A stretch of 64,000 nt of DNA, from the NCBI RefSeq assembly GCF_013184525.1, contig NZ_JAAOIZ010000007.1, positions 62,001-126,000 on the forward strand, in the 5' to 3' direction. The notes beneath the pieces are model-generated. The model was not told the origin of the DNA. It searched no databases and was given only the letters and a program-made list of their open reading frames with translations. A program made the position numbers and the translations under genes. Positions 36,326 to 45,663 of this stretch are shown here, one piece after another. Every line of letters begins with the position of its first letter. The first letter of the stretch is position 1. Origin of the DNA: Chryseobacterium sp. LAM-KRS1. Lineage in GTDB: Bacteria; Bacteroidota; Bacteroidia; Flavobacteriales; Weeksellaceae.

Positions 36326-36355
36326 CAAACCACACAAAATGTTTTGTGTGGTTTG
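36326..36355 (+). terminator. Terminator / long palindrome after the nucleotidyltransferase gene
   Basis: CAAACCACACAAAA / TTTTGTGTGGTTTG, a perfect 14-bp stem with a 2-base centre. It lacks a long T-tract, so it may be a weak terminator. Confidence 0.65.
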
Positions 36356-36383
36356 GCGTTAATATTGCAAAGTATTATTTTTA
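36352..36383 (+). promoter_or_regulatory. Promoter of the DUF4292-envC operon
   Basis: TTTG (36352-36355) in the 3' arm of the preceding palindrome, 20-bp spacer, TATTTTTA (36376-36383), one base off TAnnTTTG; 18 bp before the ATG at 36401. Confidence 0.4.
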
Positions 36384-36400
36384 ATCGAAAAGACAAATAC

Positions 36401-37243
36401 ATGAAAAATTGGATCCCATTAGTTTTATTACTTCTTATCTTGTCATCCTGTAAAACACGGCACGTTTCCAAAAGTGGCAACGGTGGAATTAAGGACAGCA
36501 CAGTTGTGGAGAATAACAACAATCCAAAAGATGCAGGAGAACCGGTAAGGGATAAACTTACATTTTTCGAGCATGTAATAATCCCTCCTCAATTCGAACA
36601 GATTAAAATTAACAGCAAAGTTAACGTAGAAACGGGAAATTTCGTCCCTACCCTGGATGCAACGATCTATATTGAGAAAAATAAAAAAGTATGGATGAAT
36701 TTATCTGTACTATTTATTAATGCTGCCAGAGGAATAGCTACTCCGGAAGGAGTAAAGGGATTTGACCGGACAAGTAAATCCTATATCGATTCTGACTTTG
36801 AATATCTGAACCATCTCTTAAATGTAAATTTCATCGATTATCAATCCCTGGAAAAAATACTTCTTGGACGAACTTTCGTAAAAGTTAACGATTCTCAGTT
36901 CATCCTTACAAAAAATGCGCAGGGTTATCAGTTGGTTTCTTCTGTGAATCAAAAGATTGTTACTGATGAAAAAACAAGAGAGTATAAAATCTCATTACAA
37001 TATGATGATAATTATGATCTGCTGAACGTTCAGTTAAAGGATGTTTTATCTCCGGACCAGTTAGAAATTTCTTATAGCAATTGGGCTGAATATAATGAAA
37101 TTCGTCTACCAAAAAATGTTAAAATAATTATAAAAGGTTCAAAAACAAGCCAGATTTTATTAGAAAATACGAAATTTGATTTTTCGAAGATGGAAGTGGC
37201 CTATTCAGTCCCAGCCAATTATAAGAAAATTGAAATTAAATGA
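36401..37243 (+). CDS. DUF4292-family lipoprotein
   Basis: A 280-residue outer-membrane-type lipoprotein (lipobox LILSSC, Cys18) of the DUF4292 family common in Bacteroidota. The remainder is beta-rich (VWMNLSVLFINAARG, YKISLQYDDNYDLLNVQLKD), resembling LolA/LolB-like lipid-binding folds; that likeness is my impression only. The frame is open 57 bp further upstream, but the ATG at 36401 begins the signal peptide. The stop overlaps envC by 4 bp, which is the usual arrangement for this pair. Confidence 0.85.
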   Translation: MKNWIPLVLLLLILSSCKTRHVSKSGNGGIKDSTVVENNNNPKDAGEPVRDKLTFFEHVIIPPQFEQIKINSKVNVETGNFVPTLDATIYIEKNKKVWMNLSVLFINAARGIATPEGVKGFDRTSKSYIDSDFEYLNHLLNVNFIDYQSLEKILLGRTFVKVNDSQFILTKNAQGYQLVSSVNQKIVTDEKTREYKISLQYDDNYDLLNVQLKDVLSPDQLEISYSNWAEYNEIRLPKNVKIIIKGSKTSQILLENTKFDFSKMEVAYSVPANYKKIEIK

Positions 37244-38799
37244 TTAAAAAATTTAGCTTTTTAATAGGTATTTTATTGTTCGGATTGCACAATGGGCAAC
37301 AAAATAAAGAACAATTGCAGAAGCAAAATGCTGAACTTAAAAAACAAATCACACAAATAAATTCAGATCTCGCTAAAACAAGAAACGAATCTAAACTCTC
37401 CATAGCTTATCTTAATAATATCAACAAAAAATTAACCCTAAGAGAAAAAGTTTACAACAACACTCAAAAGGAAAAAAGATTTATAGAAGATGATATTTAT
37501 CTTCGTCAACTGGAGATCAACCGTCAAAATAAAGAATTGGCGGTACTTAGAAAAAATTACGCAGAAGTTTTAGTGAATGCTTATAAAAACAAGGGAGTAC
37601 AAAACAAAGTAACCTTTATTCTTTCTGCTAAAAACCTTGGAGAAGCTATTCGTAGAGTTCAATATCTTAAAGAATATTCGGACTATCAGGATAAAAAAGC
37701 AGCTGAAATTACAGACGCTGCAAATCAGATCAAAAAAACAATTGCCCAAAGACAAAAATCGGTTGCAGATAAGCAACAACTTTTGATAGATCAACAAAAA
37801 GATCTGGCTACTATTAATGTGGAAAGAGCTCAGAAAGAGCAGCTTGTTGAGGATTTTAAGAAAAATGAATCGAAATTAACTGCTGAATTAAAACAAAAAC
37901 AAGTCCAATCCAAAGCTCTTGAAGGGCAGATCAGAAGCATCATTGCAGAAGAAATCAGAATAGCGAAAGCGGAAGAAGAAGCCAGAAGAAAGGCTGAAGC
38001 TGAGAAAATCCGTTTAGCTAAAATTGCAGCGGAAAGAGAAAAGGCAAGAATAGAAGCCGAAAACAGAGCAAGAGCAGAAGCACTTGAAAGAGAAAGAAAA
38101 TTAGCTGAAGCTGAAGCTAAAAGAGCCGAGGAGCTAGCCGCAAAAAGAGCTGAAGAGGAAAGAAAACGTACAGAAGAAGCAGCTAGAGCTGAAGCTAATG
38201 CAAGGGATGAAGCACGGAAAATAGCCGCAGCAAAAGCTTCTTCGGAAGCCAATGCAAGGGCAAAAGAAGCAGCCAGCAAACTGGCAGCCGCAAAAGCAGC
38301 TGAGGCCGCATTAGAAAAGAGAAAAGACGACGAGAAAAAAGCAGCAGAAACCAAAGCGATGACGAATTTTGGAGTTTCTACTGCGGCAGGCAATAATTTT
38401 GCTGAAAACAGAGGAAAGCTAGGCTTCCCTGTTGACAAAGGCCAGATCACCCACCGTTTCGGAAGACAACCACACCCTGTTTTTAAAAATATCACAGAAG
38501 AGAATAACGGAATTAAAATCTCCGTACCATCCGGTACACGGGCAAAATCAGTGTTCCCGGGATCTGTATCTTCAGTTCTGGCTAACAGTGACGGAACCAA
38601 AACGGTAATGCTGAAACACGGAAATTATTTTACCATTTATTCAAATCTGGGAAGTGTCAATGTTTCTAAAGGCCAGCAGGTTTCCGCAGGTACCATTGTA
38701 GGTACCGTAGGACAAGACTTTGATGGGTCTTATACCCTTGATTTCCAAGTATGGAACGGAACTACACCTGTTGATCCATTAGGGTGGGTTTCTTATTAA
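37240..38799 (+). CDS. EnvC-like murein hydrolase activator (coiled coil + degenerate LytM/M23)
   Basis: A 519-residue exported protein. Signal peptide about 1-19; long coiled coil about 20-260; Ala/Glu/Lys/Arg-rich helix about 240-375; LytM (peptidase M23) domain from about 395. The zinc and catalytic residues of active LytM enzymes are lost: NNGIKIS has Lys for the metal Asp, IYSNLGSV has Asn for His, and YTLDFQVW replaces HxH. That is the pattern of EnvC/NlpD activators, which switch on amidases during division rather than cutting peptidoglycan. It is followed by tatA with a 30-bp gap. Confidence 0.9.
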   Translation: MIKKFSFLIGILLFGLHNGQQNKEQLQKQNAELKKQITQINSDLAKTRNESKLSIAYLNNINKKLTLREKVYNNTQKEKRFIEDDIYLRQLEINRQNKELAVLRKNYAEVLVNAYKNKGVQNKVTFILSAKNLGEAIRRVQYLKEYSDYQDKKAAEITDAANQIKKTIAQRQKSVADKQQLLIDQQKDLATINVERAQKEQLVEDFKKNESKLTAELKQKQVQSKALEGQIRSIIAEEIRIAKAEEEARRKAEAEKIRLAKIAAEREKARIEAENRARAEALERERKLAEAEAKRAEELAAKRAEEERKRTEEAARAEANARDEARKIAAAKASSEANARAKEAASKLAAAKAAEAALEKRKDDEKKAAETKAMTNFGVSTAAGNNFAENRGKLGFPVDKGQITHRFGRQPHPVFKNITEENNGIKISVPSGTRAKSVFPGSVSSVLANSDGTKTVMLKHGNYFTIYSNLGSVNVSKGQQVSAGTIVGTVGQDFDGSYTLDFQVWNGTTPVDPLGWVSY

Positions 38800-38829
38800 A
38801 AAAAGACTAACTTTGTAAAAAATTTAGAA

Positions 38830-39039
38830 ATGGAAACATTAACAATACTTGCCTTATCATGGCAGCATATCCTTATCGTAGCAATTCTGCTTGTTTTACT
38901 TTTTGGAGGTAAAAAAATTCCGGAATTAATGAGAGGTGTTGGATCAGGGATCAAAGAATTCAAAGACGCAGTAAAGGAAGAAGATAAAAATCCTACTGAA
39001 AATAAAAACTCTTCGACGAACAATCCTTCAAGCAACTAA
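38830..39039 (+). CDS. tatA: TatA/E, twin-arginine translocase pore subunit
   Basis: A 69-residue protein with one N-terminal membrane helix ([14 protein letters not shown]), the FGG hinge and the amphipathic helix [20 protein letters not shown], then a polar tail. These are the hallmarks of TatA/TatE, which forms the protein-conducting assembly for folded proteins. tatC is not visible here. Same operon as envC. Confidence 0.93.
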   Translation: METLTILALSWQHILIVAILLVLLFGGKKIPELMRGVGSGIKEFKDAVKEEDKNPTENKNSSTNNPSSN

Positions 39040-39054
39040 AATTCTTCAGAATTA

Positions 39055-39669
39055 ATGAATTTCACTGAGACTGCATGGAAAGTCTTCAATCAATCTATTG
39101 AAGACTACCACGTATTTGATGACGTTAACCATCTAATTAATAATCCTTTCGAAAAAGACAGTTTGGAACGAATTTTGTACGCAAAGAACTGGATTGATAC
39201 CGTTCAATGGCATTTGGAAGATATTATAAGAGATGAGAACATAGATCCGGTTGAAGCTCTTCAATTAAAGAGAACAATAGACGCCTCTAATCAGAAAAGA
39301 ACTGATCTGGTGGAATTTATTGACAGCTGGTTTCTTGATAAATTTAAAAATACAACTCCTAAACCTCATGCAAAGATAAACACAGAAACACCCGCTTGGG
39401 CTGTAGACAGATTATCAATACTTGCGTTAAAGGTTTATCATATGTCATTAGAAGCAAACAGAGAATCTGCTTCAGAAGAACATCGATTAAATTGCCAGGC
39501 AAAATTAGATGTACTTCTCATACAGAAAGAGGATCTGTCGACTTCTATTAATCAGTTGCTTACTGATATTGAAAACGGTGATGTTAAGATGAAAGTATAC
39601 AAACAAATGAAAATGTATAATGATGAAAGTCTTAACCCAATCCTTTATCAAAAGGGGCAACAAAAATGA
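39055..39669 (+). CDS. DUF4254-family protein
   Basis: A 204-residue soluble, mostly helical protein (WHLEDIIRDENIDP, PAWAVDRLSILALKVYHM) of the DUF4254 family as I recall it. It is conserved in Bacteroidota, often near glycosyltransferase or envelope genes; function unknown. It overlaps the next gene by 4 bp and follows tatA by 15 bp, so it is part of the same operon. Confidence 0.75.
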   Translation: MNFTETAWKVFNQSIEDYHVFDDVNHLINNPFEKDSLERILYAKNWIDTVQWHLEDIIRDENIDPVEALQLKRTIDASNQKRTDLVEFIDSWFLDKFKNTTPKPHAKINTETPAWAVDRLSILALKVYHMSLEANRESASEEHRLNCQAKLDVLLIQKEDLSTSINQLLTDIENGDVKMKVYKQMKMYNDESLNPILYQKGQQK

Positions 39670-40124
39670 AAAGATTATTTTTTTTTGGAATACTGTTTAT
39701 ACTAACTTCTTCTTGCGCATCGGAAAAATTAAATTTTTCTCCGTTGTCTAATAATTTTTATAGTGAAGCAAAAGGTTCAGATTCTGATAGAGGACTAAAA
39801 AAAAGCATAGACATCAATATCAAAGAAAATGTAAATGCTTCTGAAATATCCAATTTAATTTCCACCTTTCCTAAATTCAAAACTATTAGTATAAATGAAG
39901 AGGTTCTGTCGCTAAAATACAGCCTACAGAATTATTTGTATGCAATTGATGCCAACAATATTTCAGGAAAGAACAGAGCCATTAAAAGCTTTGAAAAATC
40001 TTATAAAAAAATTCAGAAACTCAGACAGGATCTTCCAAAAGATGATGATGAAATCCTAAACAGATATTTGGTAAGGTTAAAAACCAATATTTCTGTTATA
40101 GAGGATTCTCTTAAAGGAAATTAA
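39666..40124 (+). CDS. Small unknown lipoprotein
   Basis: A 152-residue lipoprotein (lipobox LTSSC, Cys17) with a helical, lysine-rich C-terminal half (AIKSFEKSYKKIQKLRQDL). I do not recognise a family. Co-translated with the DUF4254 gene through an ATGA overlap; 26 bp before ribA. Envelope location is clear from the signal; role unknown. Confidence 0.75.
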   Translation: MKRLFFFGILFILTSSCASEKLNFSPLSNNFYSEAKGSDSDRGLKKSIDINIKENVNASEISNLISTFPKFKTISINEEVLSLKYSLQNYLYAIDANNISGKNRAIKSFEKSYKKIQKLRQDLPKDDDEILNRYLVRLKTNISVIEDSLKGN

Positions 40125-40150
40125 AAACTAGTTCAACGACCTTATTATTA

Positions 40151-40747
40151 ATGATTAAAATTCAAGCGGAAGCAAACGTTCCAACGGAACACGGAACTTT
40201 CCGAATGATCGCTTTCTCTGAAAACGAAAATGACTGGATGCCTCATATGGCTATTATCGCTGAAAATACAGATTTTTCAAAACCAGTTAATGTACGTTTC
40301 CACTCAGAATGTATTACCGGTGAAGTTTTCCATTCAAAAAAATGTGAATGTGGGCAGCAATTAGATGCAGCCATGAAATATATCCATGAAAATGGAGGAG
40401 TTATTGTTTACCTTCGTCAGGAAGGAAGAAACATTGGAATAATAAATAAGTTAAAGGCTTATTCTTTACAGGAAAAAGGATTTGATACAGTAGAAGCTAA
40501 TTTAAAACTTGGACTTCCTGCAGATGACAGAAACTTCAATGTAGCCATTGAAATTTTAAATGTGCTGGAAATTAAAGATATCAATCTTCTGACCAATAAC
40601 CCTGAAAAAGTAAAATATGTTACGGAAAGTAACATCCACCTTAATTCGAGGGTTCCTTTGCAAATACCCGCGAATGATATCAGCAGAGGTTATTTAAAAA
40701 CAAAGAAAGATTATTTTGGTCATCTTCTGGATGACAATGATAATTAA
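40151..40747 (+). CDS. ribA: GTP cyclohydrolase II
   Basis: A 198-residue stand-alone GTP cyclohydrolase II, the first step of riboflavin synthesis. The zinc cysteines are in SECITGEVFHSKKCECGQQ, the catalytic region is YLRQEGRNIGI (Tyr, Arg), and LLTNNPEKV closes the GTP site. In many bacteria RibA is fused to RibB; here it is single. Terminator directly after. Confidence 0.95.
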   Translation: MIKIQAEANVPTEHGTFRMIAFSENENDWMPHMAIIAENTDFSKPVNVRFHSECITGEVFHSKKCECGQQLDAAMKYIHENGGVIVYLRQEGRNIGIINKLKAYSLQEKGFDTVEANLKLGLPADDRNFNVAIEILNVLEIKDINLLTNNPEKVKYVTESNIHLNSRVPLQIPANDISRGYLKTKKDYFGHLLDDNDN

Positions 40748-40756
40748 AAATAAAAC

Positions 40757-40790
40757 AAAGGGCTTCCGGAATAAATTCTGGAGCCCTTTT
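40757..40790 (+). terminator. Terminator after ribA
   Basis: AAAGGGCTTCCGGA pairs with TCTGGAGCCCTTT (with a bulge), followed by TTTAATT. Confidence 0.7.
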
Positions 40791-40819
40791 TAATTATAAA
40801 AAAACTGAAAAGATATATC

Positions 40820-41353
40820 TTAATTCTTAGTCTTTATTTTAGACTCGTCAATATTATAATATTTAATTACACTGTAGTAATCATTGTAATCGACAGGAGC
40901 TGCTGCAGTCTTGGAATTTTTCCCACCTGTATTAGCAGGTAAGATTACCACTCTAAATCTTTTGTTCGTATAGTACGTTGGATTAGCCGTTAGATTCAAG
41001 CTTGAGTTAACATTAATTCCTATATCAAATTTGCTAAAATCAAATGAATAATCAACAGCAACGTTGTTATTAGTAAAGAACGTATAAGGTAGTAATCTCC
41101 AGATTGGAGCATTGTTATTAGTAAGACCCGTTTGTAAGTAAATAAGCACAACATCAGATTGTACTAACTCATTTGTAAATGCATCTGAATACTGATATAA
41201 ATTATCATTGGTTTTCGTAAAAGTTGGGGTAATGTCAAAAGCAGTCCCTATTGTATCATGATCCACAAAATTATTATCATCGTCTTTATTATCACAGCTG
41301 AATATAAATAAGCTGACAAAAGCTAATAGTAGGATTGGAAGAAATTTTTTCAT
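40820..41353 (-). CDS. Unknown lipoprotein
   Basis: A 177-residue lipoprotein (LFIFSCDNKDDDNN: acidic stretch after Cys19, as in surface-exported Bacteroidota lipoproteins). Beta-rich remainder with LLPYTFFTNNNVAVDYSF; no known family recognised. The frame continues upstream to 41398, but the ATG at 41353 starts the signal peptide. Monocistronic, convergent to ribA. Confidence 0.75.
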   Translation of the reverse strand: MKKFLPILLLAFVSLFIFSCDNKDDDNNFVDHDTIGTAFDITPTFTKTNDNLYQYSDAFTNELVQSDVVLIYLQTGLTNNNAPIWRLLPYTFFTNNNVAVDYSFDFSKFDIGINVNSSLNLTANPTYYTNKRFRVVILPANTGGKNSKTAAAPVDYNDYYSVIKYYNIDESKIKTKN

Positions 41354-41444
41354 TTTTATAAAAGTTTTAATATTATTTATAAAGCACATCCAAAACATAT
41401 ACCAAAAAACTTAAAAACATCCATTCTGATGATTTTTTTAATTG

Positions 41445-41452
41445 TATTTTTG
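41445..41452 (+). promoter_or_regulatory. -7 box of the GH3-bshA operon promoter
   Basis: TATTTTTG matches TAnnTTTG exactly, 16 bp before the ATG at 41469; no clear TTTG at -33. Confidence 0.4.
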
Positions 41453-41468
41453 TTCTTATTCAAAAGTT

Positions 41469-43205
41469 ATGAACAAAATAGTTTGCACTTCTCTATTCAT
41501 ATTCTTATCTATCAGTTCAAAAATCGCTGCCCAGTATATACCAAAGGGCATTTCACAGTCTGATGTAAGCAAAGCAAACCAGTGGGTTAATCAAACATAC
41601 AAATCGCTTTCCCAGGATGAAAAATTAGGACAGCTTTTCATTGTTGCTCTTTATACCAACAAAGGCGAGGATTATATCAACCAGGTAAGAAATATTGTCA
41701 CCCGTGATAAGATCGGTGGATTGATTCTGATGCAGGATGATGCAGCAAGAGAAATATCTCTGGTAAATGAGTTTCAGCAAAAATCTAAAGTTCCGTTGAT
41801 GATCGGAATGGATGCTGAATGGGGATTATATCAGAGAATCGCAGCGGCTCACAAATTTCCGTGGGCGATGACTTTAGGAGCCATACAGGATAAAAATCTT
41901 ATTTACCAGATGTCCTCTAAAATTGCCGAAGACTGTAAGAGGATGGGAATCAATTGGGATTTTGCCCCGGTAGTTGATGTGAATACAAATCCTAATAACC
42001 CAATCATTGGAAACAGAAGCTTTGGTTCAGAGGTAGATAATGTCATCAGCTCTGCAATAGCATATTCTAATGGATTACAGGACAACAACATACTAGCAGC
42101 CATTAAGCATTTCCCTGGCCATGGGGACACCAGTACAGATTCACATCTGGATCTTCCTGTAGTTCCTCACCAACTCGAAAGGCTGAATGCTGTTGAATTG
42201 GCACCTTTTAAGGCTCTTATGACTAAAGGTATCGGTGGAGTAATGGTGGCTCACTTATATGTGCCAACGTTAGAATCGGGAAAAGGAATTCCTGCTTCGG
42301 TTTCCAAAAATATTATCACCGGACTTTTAAAAGAGAAGTTAGGGTATAAAGGCCTCATTATTACGGACGCACTCAATATGGGTGCAGTAGCCAATAAATA
42401 TAAGCCCGGGGAATTAGATGCATTAGCCTTTAAAGCAGGTAATGATATTATGCTTTTCTCGCAGGGAGTGTCTGAAGGAAAAAAATTAATTCAGAAGGCT
42501 ATTGACAATGGAGAAGTTCCACAATCAAGAGTTGAAGAAAGTGTAAAAAAAATATTACTGACCAAATATTATTTAGGGCTGGATAAATACAATTCCAAAA
42601 ATTCTGAAAACATTAATAACGACCTGAATAATGATTCACACAAACTTTTGGTTCAGAATCTTTATTCTAATGCACTTACCCTATTAAAAGATGAGCAAAA
42701 GCTACTTCCCATTGCCGGAAAACAAGTGTATTATGTTCCTTTAGAAGAAGCTCCTTATCAGACGTTTGCCAATCAGCTAGGTTCAAATATCATTCTTAAA
42801 AAAGCTGACGAAATCAGTACAATTCCAGCTAATTCTATAGTTATTGCAGGACTTCATAAGGATAATGCAACAGCATATAAACCATATAAAATTTCCGGAG
42901 AATCTAAAAAGATTCTTGCTGATTTAACTAAAAATCAAAAAGTTATTTTAAATGTATTTGGAAGTGCTTATGCTTTAAAAGATATCAATACTTCAAAAAT
43001 TTCCACGGTTCTTGTTTCTTATGAAAACAATGACGATTCCATGATTGCTACAGCTAATGCGCTATTGGGAAAGACAAAGATCCAGGGAAGACTTCCGGTA
43101 CTTGTTAATGATCAACTAAAAGCAGGAATGGGACTCGATTTGAATCCTGCAACTGCTTCTGAAACAAAAGTGAATTCAACTATATTTACAACATCAAAAC
43201 AATAA
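41469..43205 (+). CDS. Glycoside hydrolase family 3 protein (NagZ-like beta-N-acetylhexosaminidase)
   Basis: A 578-residue exported GH3 enzyme (signal peptide to about residue 21, KIAAQY). It carries the NagZ-type block KHFPGHGDTSTDSHLDLP with the His/Asp dyad and the nucleophile region GLIITDALNMGA. The C-terminal 200 residues form the second GH3 domain. Probable role: removing N-acetylglucosamine from muropeptides or host chitin-type glycans. bshA starts 7 bp after its stop. Confidence 0.9.
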   Translation: MNKIVCTSLFIFLSISSKIAAQYIPKGISQSDVSKANQWVNQTYKSLSQDEKLGQLFIVALYTNKGEDYINQVRNIVTRDKIGGLILMQDDAAREISLVNEFQQKSKVPLMIGMDAEWGLYQRIAAAHKFPWAMTLGAIQDKNLIYQMSSKIAEDCKRMGINWDFAPVVDVNTNPNNPIIGNRSFGSEVDNVISSAIAYSNGLQDNNILAAIKHFPGHGDTSTDSHLDLPVVPHQLERLNAVELAPFKALMTKGIGGVMVAHLYVPTLESGKGIPASVSKNIITGLLKEKLGYKGLIITDALNMGAVANKYKPGELDALAFKAGNDIMLFSQGVSEGKKLIQKAIDNGEVPQSRVEESVKKILLTKYYLGLDKYNSKNSENINNDLNNDSHKLLVQNLYSNALTLLKDEQKLLPIAGKQVYYVPLEEAPYQTFANQLGSNIILKKADEISTIPANSIVIAGLHKDNATAYKPYKISGESKKILADLTKNQKVILNVFGSAYALKDINTSKISTVLVSYENNDDSMIATANALLGKTKIQGRLPVLVNDQLKAGMGLDLNPATASETKVNSTIFTTSKQ

Positions 43206-43212
43206 TATTCCA

Positions 43213-44361
43213 ATGAAAATAGGCATACTTTGCTATCCAACATACGGCGGAAGCGGTATCGTAGCAACAGAACTGGGAATGTCTCTTGCTAATAAAGGCT
43301 ATGAAGTCCATTTCATTAGTTCAGCCCTTCCTGCGAGACTCGATATTACCAATCCTAATATTTTTTTTCATAGGGTAAATGTTCAAACTTATCCCCTGTT
43401 TCAATATCAACCTTATGATATTGCACTGAGTTCGATGATCTACAGAGTTGTTAATCTGTATAAACTGGATTTATTGCATGCACACTATGCCATTCCTTAT
43501 GCTTATGCAGCGTTTACGGCTAAACAGATGCTACAGGAAGATAATAACGACATTCCTTTGGTAACAACACTTCATGGGACAGATATTACTTTGGTAGGAC
43601 AACATCCCAGCTACAAACATGCTGTAGAGTTTTCAATTAACAAATCCGATGCAATTACCTCTGTATCTGAAAGTTTAAAAAAAGACACGCTACAGTTTTT
43701 CAATATTAAAAAACCAATCCAGGTGATCACGAATTTCATCGACAATTCTGAATTTGATGAATGTAATGAATGCCAGAGAACACAGTTCGCTGATCCGGAT
43801 GAAAAAATACTAATACACGTTTCCAATCTTCGCCCTGTAAAACGTGTGGATGAAGTTCTTCAAATTTTCAAGAATGTTCATAAGAAGGTAAAATCCAAAC
43901 TGATCATTATAGGAGAAGGTCCGGATATGGAGAAGGTGAACCAGTTTTTAGAAGAAAATCCGGATTTGATTTCTAAAATCAGGCTTCTTGGAAAGGTAAA
44001 TGACCTGTATAGAATTCTTCAGCTTTCTGACGTTTTCTTATTACCATCAGAACAGGAAAGTTTTGGATTGGCTGCATTGGAAGCCATGGCAGCATATACT
44101 CCGGTAATCAGTTCCAACGCAGGAGGAATTCCTGAAGTAAATGTCCAGGGAGAAACAGGATTCTTAGCTGAAATCGGAAATGTAGAAGCTATGAGCAACT
44201 ATACGATCAAGTTATTGAGCAATGATGAACTTTTAGCCAAAATGAAGATAAATGCGAAAGAACAGGCGATAAAATTCGATTTGAAAAACGTTCTTCCTAT
44301 ATATGAAGAAATGTACAAAACAACCATAGAAAATTTTAAAAACGAGTTGTCAAAAGTATAA
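43213..44361 (+). CDS. bshA: BshA, N-acetyl-alpha-D-glucosaminyl L-malate synthase
   Basis: A 382-residue GT4-family glycosyltransferase matching BshA closely: CYPTYGGSGIVATELG at the start, HAHYAIPYAYAA, TTLHGTDITLVG, and the donor site EQESFGLAALEAMA. It joins malate to GlcNAc in the first step of bacillithiol synthesis. The later genes bshB/bshC are not recognised in the window. The name is well supported by sequence, less so by context. Confidence 0.9.
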   Translation: MKIGILCYPTYGGSGIVATELGMSLANKGYEVHFISSALPARLDITNPNIFFHRVNVQTYPLFQYQPYDIALSSMIYRVVNLYKLDLLHAHYAIPYAYAAFTAKQMLQEDNNDIPLVTTLHGTDITLVGQHPSYKHAVEFSINKSDAITSVSESLKKDTLQFFNIKKPIQVITNFIDNSEFDECNECQRTQFADPDEKILIHVSNLRPVKRVDEVLQIFKNVHKKVKSKLIIIGEGPDMEKVNQFLEENPDLISKIRLLGKVNDLYRILQLSDVFLLPSEQESFGLAALEAMAAYTPVISSNAGGIPEVNVQGETGFLAEIGNVEAMSNYTIKLLSNDELLAKMKINAKEQAIKFDLKNVLPIYEEMYKTTIENFKNELSKV

Positions 44362-44378
44362 TAGATCTATTATATTTG
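44347..44378 (+). promoter_or_regulatory. Internal promoter before the DUF2851 gene
   Basis: TTG (44347-44349), 21-bp spacer, then TATATTTG, an exact TAnnTTTG; only 10 bp before the ATG, implying a very short leader. Confidence 0.45.
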
Positions 44379-44388
44379 TGACACACTC

Positions 44389-45663
44389 ATGACGGAAAAA
44401 TTACTTCAATATCTTTGGAACTTTAAAGTTTTCAAAAATTTTGACTTCAAGGATATTGAAGGAAATTCCGTTGAGATCATACATTTCGGGAAATGGAATA
44501 CCAATGCCGGGCCTGATTTTCTTCTGGCTTCCATTAAAATCAATAACCTCATCCTGAGTGGAAACATAGAGCTTCATGTAAAGTCTTCAGACTGGATCTT
44601 CCATAATCATTCCGGGGATCCCAACTATCAAAATATTATTCTTCATGTTGTTTTTCAAAATGATATTGAGATTGAAGAATTTAATAATAAAAAAATTCCT
44701 ACTCTTGAACTGAAGAATTATATTGATGAAAATATTCTGTGGAAATATGAGAAACTCATCAAAAAAAATCAGTTTATTCCCTGCGAAAGTATTTTTGATC
44801 AGCGTAATGTTCCTCTTCATTTCCACGAAGAAAATGTTTTAAGGAAACTAAATGAGAAATCAAAGGAACTGGAATATGCTTTACAACAGTCAAAAAACAA
44901 TTTCGAAGCTATCCTCTTTCATAGTCTTGCCTATTCTTTCGGACTAAAAGTAAATGCCTATATATTCAGGCAAATTGCTGAAAGTATTGATTACAGTGTC
45001 ATCAATAAAATCAGGCAAAACCCAACACATCTTGAAGCTTTATTCTTTGGGATTTCGGGATGGCTTGAGGACACGGAAGACGAACAAATGGAAATCTGGA
45101 AACGGGAATTTCAGTTCATAAAGGTAAAATACCGAATCCTGGAAATGAGGTTTCCACCTAAATTTTTAAGGTTAAGACCCCCTAATTTTCCTACCATTAG
45201 ACTTTCACAACTAGCCGATCTTTATCACCGGCATCAAAATTTATTTTCTAAAGTCATACATTCAAAAAATAGTAAGGACTTGTTTGATATTTTTAAGAAC
45301 GTACAGGCGTCCGGCTACTGGAATACCCATTTTAAATTTGGGAAAATTTCCTCAGTTAATAAGGTTAAAACATTAAGTAATGACTTTATTGAGCTGATTA
45401 TATTAAATACGATTCTGCCATTAAAATACACCTACCATAAATATCATAATGAAGAAATTACTGACGATATATTGAAATTTTATACAGAAATAGCCCCGGA
45501 AAAGAATACTATTATTAAGTCCTGGAAAAATCTGAACATGAAAATTACCAGTTCCTTAGAAACCCAAAGCCTCATTTATCATTTTAAAAATTCCTGTGAA
45601 GAAAAAAATTGCTTAAATTGCAGTATTGGATTTAAACTTTTAAAAGATTCTTCAGATGCTTGA
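44389..45663 (+). CDS. DUF2851-family protein
   Basis: A 424-residue soluble protein of the DUF2851 family conserved in Bacteroidota (WNTNAGPDFLLASIKIN, GNIELHVKSSDWIFHNH, C-terminal CEEKNCLNCSIGF). The N-terminal part resembles a nuclease-like fold by pattern of acidic and polar residues, but I cannot name a catalytic set. It has a good own promoter and overlaps pspC by 8 bp. Confidence 0.82.
   Translation: MTEKLLQYLWNFKVFKNFDFKDIEGNSVEIIHFGKWNTNAGPDFLLASIKINNLILSGNIELHVKSSDWIFHNHSGDPNYQNIILHVVFQNDIEIEEFNNKKIPTLELKNYIDENILWKYEKLIKKNQFIPCESIFDQRNVPLHFHEENVLRKLNEKSKELEYALQQSKNNFEAILFHSLAYSFGLKVNAYIFRQIAESIDYSVINKIRQNPTHLEALFFGISGWLEDTEDEQMEIWKREFQFIKVKYRILEMRFPPKFLRLRPPNFPTIRLSQLADLYHRHQNLFSKVIHSKNSKDLFDIFKNVQASGYWNTHFKFGKISSVNKVKTLSNDFIELIILNTILPLKYTYHKYHNEEITDDILKFYTEIAPEKNTIIKSWKNLNMKITSSLETQSLIYHFKNSCEEKNCLNCSIGFKLLKDSSDA

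Noticed and set aside
37830-38600. 256-residue minus-strand reading frame
   Set aside because: It is the Ala/Ser/Leu-rich antisense shadow of the Ala/Glu/Lys/Arg helix in the EnvC-like gene.
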